From Prunus persica (Eukaryota; Streptophyta; Magnoliopsida; Rosales; Rosaceae): a stretch of DNA of 64,000 bases. Within the stretch, counting starts at the first letter, position 1; each line of letters opens with the position of its first letter. The notes below the pieces were generated by a model that was not told the origin of the DNA, did not search any database, and saw only the letters and a program-made list of their open reading frames with translations. The DNA lies in the NCBI RefSeq assembly GCF_000346465.2, contig NC_034012.1, positions 3,609,488 through 3,673,487 on the forward strand. The letters are read 5' to 3'. The position numbers were made by a program, and so were the translations under genes. Positions 26,801 through 38,243 of the stretch are shown here, one piece after another.

Positions 26801-28648
26801 AATCTCTCTTCCTCCGTTGATTTCCATGAATTCCACATAACGCATCCAAAACTCAGGGTAATTGGCACACGGAATCAAACATCTCTCATAAAATTTAACA
26901 GCCTACACTCAATGAATAAAGGGGGTTACGATAACAGTAAAGAAAGGCAAGAGGCCAAGGCCACATAAGCAGAAGAACAATATAGAATCATACCCAGTCA
27001 AAATCCCCTTGGATCTCAACAAAGTCCAGATAGTGATGCCAATTTTCCAACTGACCCACATCAATTGGCTTGACATGGAAGTAAGACCTCCTTATATTAA
27101 TCTCAAAAGTACGAATTGTTTCATCCAGCCGACAAGCTTCCTGATACAACTGCTTTCCGACATATATGTATTTTTGCAGTGCTTTAGACCTTTCTAAGCT
27201 AATTGGTGGATCAAGCAAGTCTTTGGCAACAAGAGCAATTTCATCATCTCTATAAATTGTAGGGGCTTCACTATCAAGCACAGTTTCTGATTGCGAATCT
27301 ACAGTAGAACTACTCTGGCATTTCATCTCCTCTTCACATGAGGCAGCGAACTTCTTCAAACTAAAGAAAACATGGAACTCATGCCTTGTAAGAATAACAT
27401 CTGAATGGCTCAACTAGAAGAGGGAAAAATACATAAAATCATAAAATGTTGCATTCCGCAAGCACAACATAAACCTAGGTCATTAGAAATCAATCATAAT
27501 AGCAAACGGGAGATTGTGGTAAACTGTCAATAATTGTGCAAATCAAGGTCTTCAGAAAAATACATAGTAATACCATTGAATAATAAGAAATTATAATGAA
27601 TGAGCAATCAAAGTTTATGAGGTTGTACTTCAGAAGTGTAATGGAGTGTACACACTTCATTGATAACGATGATTTCATATTTTTCTCCTTACATTTCAAA
27701 AACTCTGAAGATCCAAAGAATCAATGCAAAGAGATATACCTTTCGTAATAACGATGCAACTTTTTGGTAGGAAATCTAAGAGCTTGGATGTAAATCTGGG
27801 GCAGCGAACTCCATTGCTGCTGAGAATACTCAAATTCAATGTATTTGTCCCACAAAGTATGGCATGAGTAATCCTTTCCAACAAATGACATGCCTCTCTG
27901 AAATAATCTGTCAAAGAATTTCAAACAGAAACAAAAAATTAATAATTAATTGCGTCAAAATTGATGTACTTTTTGCCCCACCAAGCAAGAAATCCAAGTA
28001 TTCGAAATTTGCAGCTGAAAACTGTTATGGAAGCTAATTGTTATCACCTGCGAATGTCAGATGGGTCTTCAAAAGCTGCCATAGCGAAGTTACAGTAGTC
28101 CACCCACAGGGGAACAGAGTACGTTGCTGATTGCACCGCTCGTTCGAAAACTTGAACAACTTTGTCAACGCTGCATAAGCGGCCCTTAAGATCAGCGTAC
28201 CTCCTCCAGTATCCATGGCACAGCGGAAACTCGGACAAGAACGAGTCATAAACTGAAGATATTTTCTCTACGTCATCCTGCAGAGAATTTCACAACCAAA
28301 CATTCATAAATAAATAAAAAATTATAGAGGAAGAGAGAAGAGGAAGAAGAAGAAGAAAGCAATTTGCTTACAGAATATGCAGTCTCTATCTCTGAAATGA
28401 GTGAAGTCCAGTGATCAAAGTCTAGTGAGTCTCGACGAAAATCATCTGAGTGAAAAACGCAAAAGAATTTGAGCGGTAAATTACTTGAGCATTCAGAGAG
28501 CAGATTACAGTAGCTAGATGAACAAATATCATATTCAGGCAAGCTTATTGAGGGGGAGAGAGAGAGAGAGAGAGAGCCTGTGTGTTTGTTTACCTGGAGA
28601 GTCTGATTCCATGGGCTCAGGCTCCGATTCGCAATTACAAGTTCTCAT
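20877..28648 (-). CDS. PRP39: PRP39-like pre-mRNA processing factor with glutamine-rich tail
   Basis: U1 snRNP-associated splicing factor built from HAT (half-TPR) repeats. Minus-strand exons: 28648-28594, 28445-28372, 28277-28048, 27907-27740, 27360-26994, 26902-26759, 25681-25529, 25423-25307, 25015-24935, 24748-24599, 23663-21915 and 20999-20877, totalling 1136 codons plus stop. HAT motifs are clear: FPLCHGYWRRYADLKGR, VPLWVDYCNFAM, CHTLWDKYIEFEYSQQQW, LENWHHYLDFVEIQGDFDW, YPEFWMRYVEFMEINGGRE and VIHLFNARFKEKIGDVSGAR. The 1.75-kb exon 11 encodes an acidic low-complexity stretch and then a Gln-rich block around residues 960-1087. The frame would stop just past 21915, but a good donor (CATCAG/GTGTGA) joins in phase to a last exon ending SMLstop. 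An in-frame second ATG at 28612 could also be the start. It matches the longer PRP39-2 type rather than PRP39a, by length and tail. Confidence 0.92.
21950..22325 (-). repeat. Polyglutamine-coding CAG/CAA tract in the PRP39-like gene
   Basis: On the minus strand, repeated CAG and CAA codons give runs of up to six or seven glutamines broken by Pro, Leu, Tyr, Met and His. On the plus strand the same stretch looks like CTG/TTG repeats and produces long spurious Ala/Val-rich frames. The mixed codons suggest selection for Gln content rather than a fresh slippage expansion. Confidence 0.85.
28556..28576. repeat. GA microsatellite in first intron of PRP39-like gene
   Basis: A GA dinucleotide run on the plus strand, between exon 1 (ends 28594) and exon 2 (starts 28445). 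It reads as a CT tract near the 5' end of the intron in the gene's sense. Confidence 0.8.
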
Positions 28649-29259
28649 GGGCCCAAAATTGATGAATGTGATCTCAGAGACAGAGAAGAGAGGGAAGGGA
28701 CGCGGTAGAGTGAGTGCCGATGACAGGCGGTAGCGGGTAGCTGGTTCTCCAACTTCTGCTAATATTTTCTTTTAACTTTTCCTTTTAGCAAATATTTGGT
28801 TTTTTTTATATAGAATCTAAATATAATAGGGTTGGGCTGTGTCTATTTTTTTGTCTTCTCTGAAAGAAGATTTTGGATATAACAAGATGGACTTGACATT
28901 TGTAAATAAATACATACTTCTATAATAACCTAAATAATTTCATTTGCTAATCTGACTAATAGCTAGTTAGTTAGTTATTACTATTGTTTTTTATTATAAG
29001 ATGAGTTTTGGGGAAATTTTTGAAATTTCTAGGTTACAAAAAAAGTGTAAGAAGAACGCATCACTAAAGAGGGTCTAGCCCAAGAAAAATGGCTTTGTTT
29101 GTAGACCAAATGTCACCGGTTCGAATTCCATAACACTTTTCTAATGTGAGTGTGAGAAATCCTATTAAGTTTAGTCCTTGGAGAAAAAACAAAGAAAATT
29201 CCAAAAACAAAACAAAATCCTATCTCTAAACAACAAAAAGTAGGTATGAAATTTGTTAT
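28649..29259. other. Intergenic gap between PRP39-like 5' end and CHX 3' end
   Basis: Holds the PRP39-like promoter/leader (near 28650-28750) and AT-rich DNA. A SINE-like stretch lies at 29071-29200 (listed separately). No gene was seen. Confidence 0.55.
29071..29200 (+). mobile_element. Possible tRNA-derived SINE fragment
   Basis: An A-box-like TAGCCCAAG (29076-29084) is followed about 35 bases later by a near-canonical B box GGTTCGAATTCC (29118-29129), the internal RNA polymerase III promoter layout of tRNA-derived SINEs. The downstream part ends in an A-rich stretch (about 29183-29216). No target-site duplication was confirmed by eye and it does not look like a functional tRNA. A weakly similar stretch lies near 46310-46380. 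Confidence 0.4.
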
Positions 29260-32221
29260 CTAACGTTGTTGTTGTTGCTGAATGACCAAGACACTGGATT
29301 TGCAGCGAGAGTCCGTCGACGAAAGCATATCTCCAATAACCCCAAGCTCCGGAAACTCACTCCATTGATCAAGACCCAAAGTCTGAGGGCTGCTCACATT
29401 AAATCTTCTCCCAACTATGAACATGTCGTATTCATTTTCATCCATCAACGACCGTATTTTCCTTGTCGTTTTAATCCCGTCCTCTACAATCTGCTCCACA
29501 TAACTCACGTACCCCGCGCCATTATACTTCATTTCCTTCAACATCTCATTGTCCTGCACCCACTCCCATTTGTCGTTCCCGTCTTCATCCCCGGACGCAT
29601 CGACTAACCGAATCACCGTCAGGCTGATGTACGCGTCCTTAGCCACGCGCTTCGCAAGGGTAAGCGCCTCCCTGTCGTCGCTCCCTCCAAGAAAAATCAA
29701 TGCAACTCGGTACGCTTCGTTAGGTGATGCTGAGGAGTTGGTGTATTTTACGTGACCACGGTTGACAAGGATGCCAACCGAGCACGGCGCTGTTTCGAGC
29801 ATCCTACAATTGAGTGTCCTTGTGTTTTGGTTTTCTGACTCAATTGACCCGTTGACTCTCGACCACTTTCGATGGAATGGGAGGATTATAAGCGACGTTG
29901 CTTTGTCTATCGCGAGGGTGCATATGTCGTCGTACATGTAGTCTGGTATAGTGATTGCCGTAAAGACTTGTGCAAAAACAGCTCCTTCGTTGTCTCTCTG
30001 AAAGTTGGAGAAGGAAATAATGACGTTCTCGGAGAGTGAATTGTTTGAAAGGGTTCTCTTTTGTAGATTGTGGGAAATTAGGACGGGGGCGGCTCGACCA
30101 ACTAGCTTGACGAGGTGGAGGACATAGACGGCAATGGGGCTGTCTCGGGTTGGGCACGAAGCATCGAGAAAGTTAATTATGGCAGGGGTGTTATCAGCTC
30201 TGTTGATGCATGCAAGGATTCGGAGCTCGGAATTGGGTTTCCAATGCATAAGGTTTCTTTTCTGATAGCCTACGTATTTTCTCTTAGGATCGTACAAGAG
30301 TCTTATAAGAGGTGGGACGATGAGTACATATAACACAACGGTTAACATCATATAATCAAAGACTTCAGAAAATATTATCTGCACATGACAAAGGAATAAC
30401 ATTGAAAACCCTAGTTAGTAAATTTGCGTGTAAGAAAACATGAATTAATGTGAGTGAGAGTTCTAATTTTTTATAAATGAAATAATTAGCGTGTGACAAA
30501 CAACACGTCTGCATGTCACGTAATATTATTGTTAGAGAGAAGTTGAATTCATATGAAAAGCTTACCCAAGTGTCGCTAGCAAAGGTGTACGCGCCTAACT
30601 CAACAACTCCTTTGCTACACAAAATGAGAGCCAGCGCTATTGCATCCCTCATATGCATCTTGCAACACAAAGGGATCACTAAAGAAGCTACAAATTTGCT
30701 GCAGTAAACTACAGAAGTAACAATTGTGGCGGCTAAAACTGTCCTTTTGTGAGCCTTAGGCAGGGAAATTGTAACCCTCATCATGGAAGTGGTCGCAAAA
30801 ACTGGCATAAAAACCCTATTGACCATAAAGTCAAACTTGTTCACCAAAGTAGCTCCTACTGGTGGCCCATCTGGCACGGCAAAACCCAACATCAAAGGTC
30901 CGGTGACAAAAGACAGCTCACACCAATTGGAAAGCAACGCAGATCCGAGAAAAGCCAGCATGATTAGGACAACGTACGAGTCTTTGATAGGCTTGCCTTG
31001 AGGTGTTCGTTTAGCAATCCAAAACATAAATGGTCGAAAAACAAGCCAAACAAATAAAGCGTAGGCTACCATTACCACTATGTCCCGTATCCCTTTGAGC
31101 ATATTTTGTTGCACGGCTGTTGCCATTGCTGCAACGCTGGTGATGGCAATGGTGCAGAGGTCGCTGACAAGCGCCGAAGACAACGCTAACCGGCCAAGCT
31201 CGGAGTTCAGGATTTTGAGATCGGTGAGGAGACAAACTACGACGGGAGAGGGAGTTAGAGAGTGCATTGCTGTTAGAAACGCAAGCTGCACAATTTCTTG
31301 CCCATTTAAGAACCATTTAGAGTGAAGGAGGATTATGGTACCGACGCCGGCTACTATAGGCACTGACAGGCTTAATGCGCCGGTATAGAGGGCTTTTTTT
31401 CCGGATTTAGGTATTAACCCCAAGTTCAATTTGACTCCGATCAAGAAGGAAAAAAATATGTAGCCAAATAGCGACATTATGTTGAGTATTTCTTGATTGG
31501 CAAAAGGAAATATGGGATTCATATCGTGATGACTAGATGATTTGACTATTCGGGAAAGTCCTGCATCACCAAGGAGTATTCCTGCCTGCATGGTTCCACC
31601 AAAAGAGAAAATACATTCATAATTTACTCGTAAATTTGAAGTGTACATTTTAGTTTTATGATAAATAAATAAAAACTTCAAAAGCTGGAACGCCTTTTGC
31701 TGGATGTGAGACAATCATGACGAACGACTTTACATGGATTAGCCATCTCACATCCTGCAATTCCCGAAGCCAATTGATCATTATCATCTCTCTAAAGACA
31801 ACTTCAATGATGATAAAAAAATACATTATTGTGAGATTCACATGCATCTACAGTTGTTTAATTTTAACCTATGGAGACGAGACCATGCATAGAGACGAAA
31901 CTAAAAGGATATTAATGAGAAGAGAATTAAAGCACGTGAGAAATATGTAGTACTTACCACAAGTTGAGCGGCCAAAGCCGGGAGGCCAAAGATCTTGAGA
32001 AAGAGATGGGTGAGCTCGGTGAGAACAAACATGAGAGTCATTTCAAACTCCAGGATTGGCATCGTGTAATTCTGCAGAGGAAATGAGAAATTCACCAACG
32101 GAGTAGTAGCATTCACCGTCCATCTTTCCGATCTTTTCCACAACCCAAGCGAATTTACACGAAACGGAAGATCGGTGCATATTGTCACCGTAGTATTAGC
32201 CAACGCTTCGTACAACGACAT
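29260..32221 (-). CDS. CHX: Cation/H+ antiporter, CHX (CPA2) family
   Basis: Predicted monovalent cation/proton exchanger of endomembranes or plasma membrane. Minus-strand exons 32221-31958, 31585-30566 and 30378-29260 give 800 residues, typical for CHX. An N-terminal hydrophilic stretch leads to a transporter core of about 12 membrane segments, including AGILLGDAGLSRI, FLIGVKLNLGLIPKSGK, PVVVCLLTDLKILNSELG, FVTGPLMLGFAVPDGPPVG and MRDAIALALILCSKGVVEL. The C-terminal half is the hydrophilic USP-like regulatory region (SELRILACINR; SPIAVYVLHLVKLVGRAAP; DREALTLAKRVAKDA; EYDMFIVGRR). The protein ends in a short Gln run. Three exons and intact frames argue for a working gene. The exact CHX number cannot be assigned from sequence reading; CHX expression is often pollen-specific, but nothing here shows that directly. 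Confidence 0.92.
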
Positions 32222-33195
32222 TTTGCCACGGCCACCACAACAAATCTCAGAAGTTCATACAAGTTTAATTTGGTGGTATATATTCAGACGCATACAGTAG
32301 CAAGCAAGCAGCTGGTTTGAACGTGATGTCGTTTAGCTTTTGGCCACGGTAACTGCCTTGAACAAGTATTTAACTGACTAGAAGTTGGTTGGGTTTGGGA
32401 GGTTAAAAAGGGTTAATTTTGTTCAGCAGAACAGTTAAAGATTGGTTATTTTACACCTGTTTTCTCTGCACACACAGCCGCTGCTGTTAAGAGATGCGGT
32501 TAGGTCAGCCATTATAATAGGAAATATCAAATCTACCCTTTGATACACAAAAACAAATACCTTGTTCATGTTGTGGCAAGTGGGGCCAATCGCCCCATGC
32601 AACAAAAATAAGTTTGGTACAACATCCAATCTGTCCATTGGCATTTTCGCGAAAATATCTCAAAGAGGGTGTCTCAACAAAAAATTTATAGTCCGACCAG
32701 GAAAAATTGAGCCATATTTGGTTTGCTACAGTTAAACTGCCTATTTATGCATTTATAATAACCAAATATTAAAAACTTCACCTGTCTTCGTGTTATTATC
32801 GATGGTTTACATATTCTTTCGTTTCTCAATTTCTATCTCTTTCGTTATGTAATTCAATTTATATTGTACTTTACATTAACACAGAAAAATTCGATCTCAA
32901 TCTCCGTATATTAGATATTATAGTAATTTAGAATATCATTATATCAAAACTATTATATATGTATATTAATTAGATGACTACCTCAATGATCCGTCTAAGG
33001 AGAACCGCAAACCGAACACGTGGATCCAAATTATTTGCCGGGAAATAGTGAATTACGGTAAATAAATCATTGTGCCCTCCACCACCCTCCACCACCTTCC
33101 AATCTCACTCTCACTCTCTCACTCTCTCACTCTACACACTAGTGTGTGTTTGTCTCTCTCTGCGCTGGAGCCAAAAAGAGAAAGCAGAGCAAGAT
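32222..33195. promoter_or_regulatory. Divergent promoter region of CHX and COR413-like genes
   Basis: About 970 bp between two diverging starts. A G-box/ABRE CACGTGG lies at 33017-33023, roughly 175 bp before the COR413 ATG. A CCGAC core sits at 32693-32697 but is preceded by T, so it does not fit the strict RCCGAC cold-response (CRT/DRE) consensus. The leader just before the COR413 ATG (33100-33170) is CT-rich. No gene or element was found in between. Confidence 0.45.
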
Positions 33196-34772
33196 ATGAA
33201 AATGGCGAGCCTCTCACTCTCCTCCACGTCACCACAGACTTTCTCTCTTTACAGCATCAGGAGCAGCACCAAGTTCTCCGTCTCTCAACCAAGGCCGGCC
33301 AAGCTCTCTAGTCTTCTTCTTGCTCGCACCTCCAGCTCACTCCACTATAACCCTCTCAGGTAATTTTGTAATTTCACATTCAAGGTTTCAAATTTTCAAT
33401 TGTTGACGCTGAAATTGAATGCAAATCTCTGGTTTTGTTTTCCGGGTAGAGTTTCGATTGGTGGAAATAATGATCTCGGGGTGCTGAAGAAGAAGAAGAA
33501 GAGCATGGGATCGGGTGCGGTATGTTACGCTGCACCTCTCACTGTTCATACCCTCCAGTGGATCTCCACCATTTCTTCTGCGTAACTCTCTCTCTGACCC
33601 CCTTTTTTTGTTTTTGAATTTCCTTGAAAGATTTCAATTTTAGTAATGGGATCTTGAGTGTGATGGAGTATGCGTTAATGGGTATTCAATTTTGTTACAT
33701 TTCCAGGGTTCTACTGCTTGCAAAAGGCACTGCTGTTCAAAAATCATTTCTTGTTCCATTGTTTGTTCTACAAGCACCATCCGCTGTAATCTCATGGTTT
33801 AAGTAAGCCTTTCAAAAACTTCTCTTTCTCCTTTTTTGTCCTTTTCTTCAGTTTTTGATTGCATAAAAGTTTTTTTCTTTTTTCTTGGTAACCTATGGAC
33901 CACGTCTGCCATTTAAGTTTAAATGCGTAACTTGGATGACATACATGATTTTGGCTTGCAGGGGCGAATATGGTATCTGGACTGCATTCTTAGCACTTCT
34001 TGTTCGTCTCTTCTTCTTTATTCCTGGTAGGTTCTCTTTTGATTCCTTGTTTTGAGTGTAGGATAGATAAATCTCTAAATAGATAGTTATCTGGTTTTCT
34101 CAAATGATAGTTTCTAATTTCTGCCTGGTTTGTTGACTTTATTGGTTTACTTGATTCACCACTGGGCAACAACCCATTCAGTGTAATCTACCCTTATTGG
34201 GGCACTTTTCCTATAAACAGCTCAATATTAATTGAAGATTCTGCCCAGTTTTTTCAGAATACTGACCCTTATGGTTTAGTGTGAAATCTGAATTCTTGTT
34301 TTGGGTCGCATATTATGGAGTGGTTACTTGGCACTTCTCTAACTCTTGTTCTGTTTTCTACTTTCAATTTGAAATTTGAGGTGCGGTAATATTACTTACA
34401 ATTTCCTCTGTCAAGTAATAATATGTACGGTCTCATTTTGTTCTTTTGCAGCCGAACTTGAGTTGCCATTGGTAGCATTACTCCTGGTGATTGTGGCTCC
34501 TTACCAAGTTACGAACATAAGGTAGGCAAATGCATTGTCTGAGACCAACCTTGACCATTATTTATAATTTTCTTAGTAGTTTTGTTTCACTATGTTCCAT
34601 TGGCAGGGGAAGACAAGAAGGTGCTATTATTTCACTGGTTATTGCAGCGTATTTGGCTTTCCAGCATTTCTCACGAATAGGAACCTTGCAGAAATCATTT
34701 GACCGAGGTTCACTTGTTGCTACCTTAGCCATAATTTCTATCACTGCTGTGTCAGGCCTTCTCCTGTTCTGA
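33196..34772 (+). CDS. COR413IM: COR413 inner-membrane protein, chloroplastic
   Basis: Cold-regulated multispanning protein of the chloroplast inner envelope, linked to freezing tolerance and abscisic acid/light responses. Exons 33196-33359, 33450-33581, 33707-33802, 33962-34026, 34452-34521 and 34607-34772 give 230 residues. The first 70 residues are a Ser/Thr/Arg-rich chloroplast transit peptide (MASLSLSSTSPQTFSLYS). The mature part has about five hydrophobic segments with the family wording LTVHTLQWISTISSA, KSFLVPLFVLQAPSAVISW, GEYGIWTAFLALLVRLFFFIP and ELELPLVALLLVIVAPYQ, and ends in GRQEGAIISLVIAAYLAFQHF. The ATG at 33196 is followed by a second in-frame ATG (33202), which may be used instead. 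An AATAAA polyadenylation signal sits at 34787-34792, 15 bases after the stop. Confidence 0.94.
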
Positions 34773-36153
34773 GTTTATTGTAAAATAATAAAGAGTTATC
34801 AACCATATGCCTTATGAACTCATCTGAAGGGGGTGGAAGCCTAAGAACAGTCATGATCTACGAACCTTTCATTCTCGTGTTAGATATATGTGTGAGAGTT
34901 TAGGAAAGCTTGACAGATACAATAAAATAAATAAAGTTCTCAGTATTTATTCATGTTTTGTCAATATAAGGAAATCTTGTCAACTAGTGTAATCTTTCTT
35001 CTGATCTACTCTTGAATTATTCGTATATACATGTAAAAGAGATAGTTGTCTGATGCCAAGAAACATCAAATGCTTCACTTTAGGCCACTAAGGTAGAATT
35101 AACTTAAATCAATCTTTGTGCATTGTGCTTCTTGTTTTCGTGCTTGTTAAGTTAATGATCAAATTGGTCTTTCCATGAGCACAACGATTGTCGTCTTGCC
35201 TAGTTTTAGTATTTTTCCTTTTGGTTTGGAGTACTGCATTTTGGGGTTAAGTGATGCCATTTTGGGATATGATAGAGATTGTGGAATTGGCATGTCACAG
35301 CCTCGGTCGCCTACCTAGCCATTTGAATGCACAAAATTCTATAAATTCCTTTGATGATTATATTGGAATCTAGAATGAAAGTCAATAATATGGATTGAGC
35401 ATGATTTTATTGTTGGAATAAAGAGTATTAACATTTTAAATGTAGACAATGAAGAAGAGCGTAGGGATCTGTTGTCGTCTTCATCCTCCAAGAAAGTACT
35501 TGTAATGGCGCGTGTGCGTGTTAGGTCAAATTTTTATGTGTTGTATCTCAAGAAGGCATTTTTATTTGTTGGTGAAAGGGAAACATACCCTATATTTGAA
35601 TAAATTGGTTCTTTTTAAGTATCTAATGTCTTACTACTAGACAAGCCATAGGTCATTCCTTTTTACCAACTACTCTACATCCATTGTTTCTAGTTAGGTC
35701 AATAACTTTTGATAACTACACCTATTACTCTGTCATAGTGTCTATATTTGTGTTATCCATTGGCATCATAAAATTTTAAATTGTGCTAGCTAATATATGT
35801 AATAAGCATCTTATCATTTTATATAAAAATAAAAAAAGTTCTAAAGCCAGGTGGACTTAGCTAATAATTAAAAATTTATTGGACTAAAACTGCAGATAAA
35901 GAACCTATATGTCTACAAATACAAGAACCTAAAAAATTTCTATGCTTTTCTGTCCTTTTCTCAGGCTTAATAGGCTACTAATGGGTGTACATAGATGAAG
36001 TATGGCAATAATTTAAATGGTGTGAACAAGGCCTGGAGATAACATAGTAGCTCATTTTGATTCTCAGTGCCTCCTTGAACTTTATGTAGGATGCTGGCAA
36101 GTGAATGGATTGCCATCTAATTGCAGATAGAATAGTTGTAACTTAGTTTCCTT
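34773..36153. other. Convergent intergenic region, nothing recognised
   Basis: Holds the 3' ends of the COR413 and X8-protein genes. The middle (about 34950-36000) is AT-rich single-copy-looking DNA. No reading frame with family features, no terminal repeats and no RNA gene were seen. Confidence 0.55.
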
Positions 36154-38243
36154 TTAGAGATAATTTGCTGCAAGAAGTGACCCCAAGAGCCCAGTCGTGG
36201 TGAATAGCAGCAGCATGCAAGATGAGATAGAGGTGGCTGAGTTGGGGGACTCTGTTGGTTCCGAACCATAAATTGTTGATCCACCTGGTGTAGCAATGCT
36301 TGGGGTGTATGGAGTTGTCGGCATTGTTGGTGTTGTCATCGTTGTTGGGGGTGGTGGTGACGGGTTAACTGGTGAATATGTGCTGAAATTGGAAACTCGA
36401 ATAAGATTTCTTTTCACTTGATGTGTTCATAAATGAAGTTGGATGTGGGGTTATGATAGATTACCTGGTTGATGCTGTGGATGATGGATAGCGACAACTA
36501 CCGGTACCTGCAATAAGACAGAGTGGAGAGCGTTAAGCATCTATTCAAGCACGTAAGAACAACAAGGTCAGGAAGTTGAATTTGTTCAGTGGCGGATCTG
36601 AAACTTTTGGCAAAAGAGCTAGGAAGCTATAGCTGGATAGAACATTCAACAAGATCTTTGGAATTAAATGAAAGAGGGTTCTTTTTATGATATTGTACAG
36701 GTATATTTTCAGTAAGGAGGAAGCTTCCTTTTTTTTTCAGTGAAAGTTCGGACAGCTATAAGGTTCAATCCGCATTTTTAAGACATATTTCAGCAATATT
36801 GCTTGATAGGACTTAATTTGATGAAAAAGTCTTACTTGGGTCAGTGTTGGTGGTTTGAGCTGTTCCTCCAAAATTGCAGCTAGTAGGAGCTGGGTTCTTG
36901 TGGTAGTAATCATTGAAGGCATAGGAAGCGTGATCACGGAGAGTGTTTGGGTTATAACAGCTTCCGCCTTGTTGAATAGCTGCACAGTCTGCACCTCCAT
37001 AGCCACAAGCATAATCAAGAGCTACCTGTAAGGCAGTTTGTGAAGCTGCTTGGCTGGCAATACACCAATTTCCACCTGATGATGTAGGAGTTGTGGTGGT
37101 GGGAGTGGTCGGGGTCAGGGTTGTGGTTGGTGGCGTTGGCGTTGGCATTGTGCCTGGGTCTGTTGTGGTTGGTGGTGTTGGGGTTGGGGTTGTGGTTGGT
37201 GGTGTTGGGGTTGGGGTTGTGATTGGGTCTGTTGTGGTAGGTGCTGGTGGTGATGTTGTCGGGTTCACAAAAGGTGTGGGAGTCAATCCAGTTGGACTTG
37301 GATTGACTACAGGGATTGTATCAAGCTGGGTAGCATACACCGAAGATGAGAAAAGCATACGATTCACTTGTGTGTTGCTTCGGTGGGTTGCTTCCACAGG
37401 AGGATTCTTTGGAGCACTTGAACCTGAAGAAATGAAAAGCATGGTAAGTTCTTTTTCTTTCTTTGAAATAATGGAAGAAATTGCTATGATTTGCTATCCA
37501 TACAAGTTGAAGGTAAAACAAAACAAACAAACCTGAATAACTGTTAGGAAAGATACATATCTAGAGTTATTCCAAAATCAAAAGTAGAAACAATGGAAAC
37601 ATAAGCCACCTTAGTTATTGATCAGATTCACCATCAGGTTTAGGTGTTTGATGCTTGTAATGCATGTGTGAGTTCTGTTTTGTTCTCTCTCTCTTTTTCC
37701 GCTCATGTTCTAGTTACTTAAGATGATCAATGGATGAATTTGAAAGAGTGATCTGATTGAATTAAAAGGTAATGCTAAATGCTTCTTGTGCTTGTGGATA
37801 ATCTTTGTCAGTTTCTCATGTTTGGGTCATATACAAAGGAGGTGAATTAGTATTAGACAGGAATTCATGCAATTTTGACTTAAAATTGTCAAACACCATA
37901 AATGCATGCTGATGATCAGAAACTAACAATGAGAAACCCATTATCCATTGTTCTGAACTCTGGAAAATAAGAAGGAACTGGTTTGGAAATCCTCTGCTCT
38001 TTAGAAACAGTCATCTTTTTCTTTCACAAAATCAACATATGCACCTTCTGACCATGGCCATAGGACATTAAAGAAAATTGATGATCATGCAAGACGATGA
38101 GCAAATTCGGGTTGGTAGTTAGAAGGCTTGTGTTGAAATACATGGAAGAAGAGAAACACACCAAGAAGACAATTCAAATTACCTGAACTAAAGAAAAGAA
38201 ACAAGAAAAATAACGCAGAATGCCGAAGAGAGCTAACACCCAT
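36154..38243 (-). CDS. GPI-anchored X8-domain (callose-binding type) cell-wall protein
   Basis: Likely a beta-1,3-glucan (callose)-binding protein on the outer plasma membrane or at plasmodesmata. Minus-strand exons 38243-38183, 37423-36836, 36507-36465 and 36382-36154 give 306 residues. Order: signal peptide ([20 protein letters not shown]), a long Thr/Pro repeat linker of TPTPPTTT type, one X8 (CBM43) module starting [20 protein letters not shown] with its six expected cysteines (WC, YACG, ADC, GSC, TSC, GSC), a second Pro/Thr-rich stretch and a hydrophobic C-terminus ([21 protein letters not shown]) fitting a GPI signal. No glycosyl-hydrolase catalytic domain is present, so names implying glucosidase activity would mislead. 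The Thr/Pro linker probably carries O-glycans. The gene is close to PDCB-like families, but the member cannot be named. Confidence 0.88.

Noticed and set aside
37093..37536. Plus-strand Val/Gly repeat protein of 147 codons
   Set aside because: Antisense of the Thr/Pro linker of the X8 protein; the repeat is explained by the real gene.
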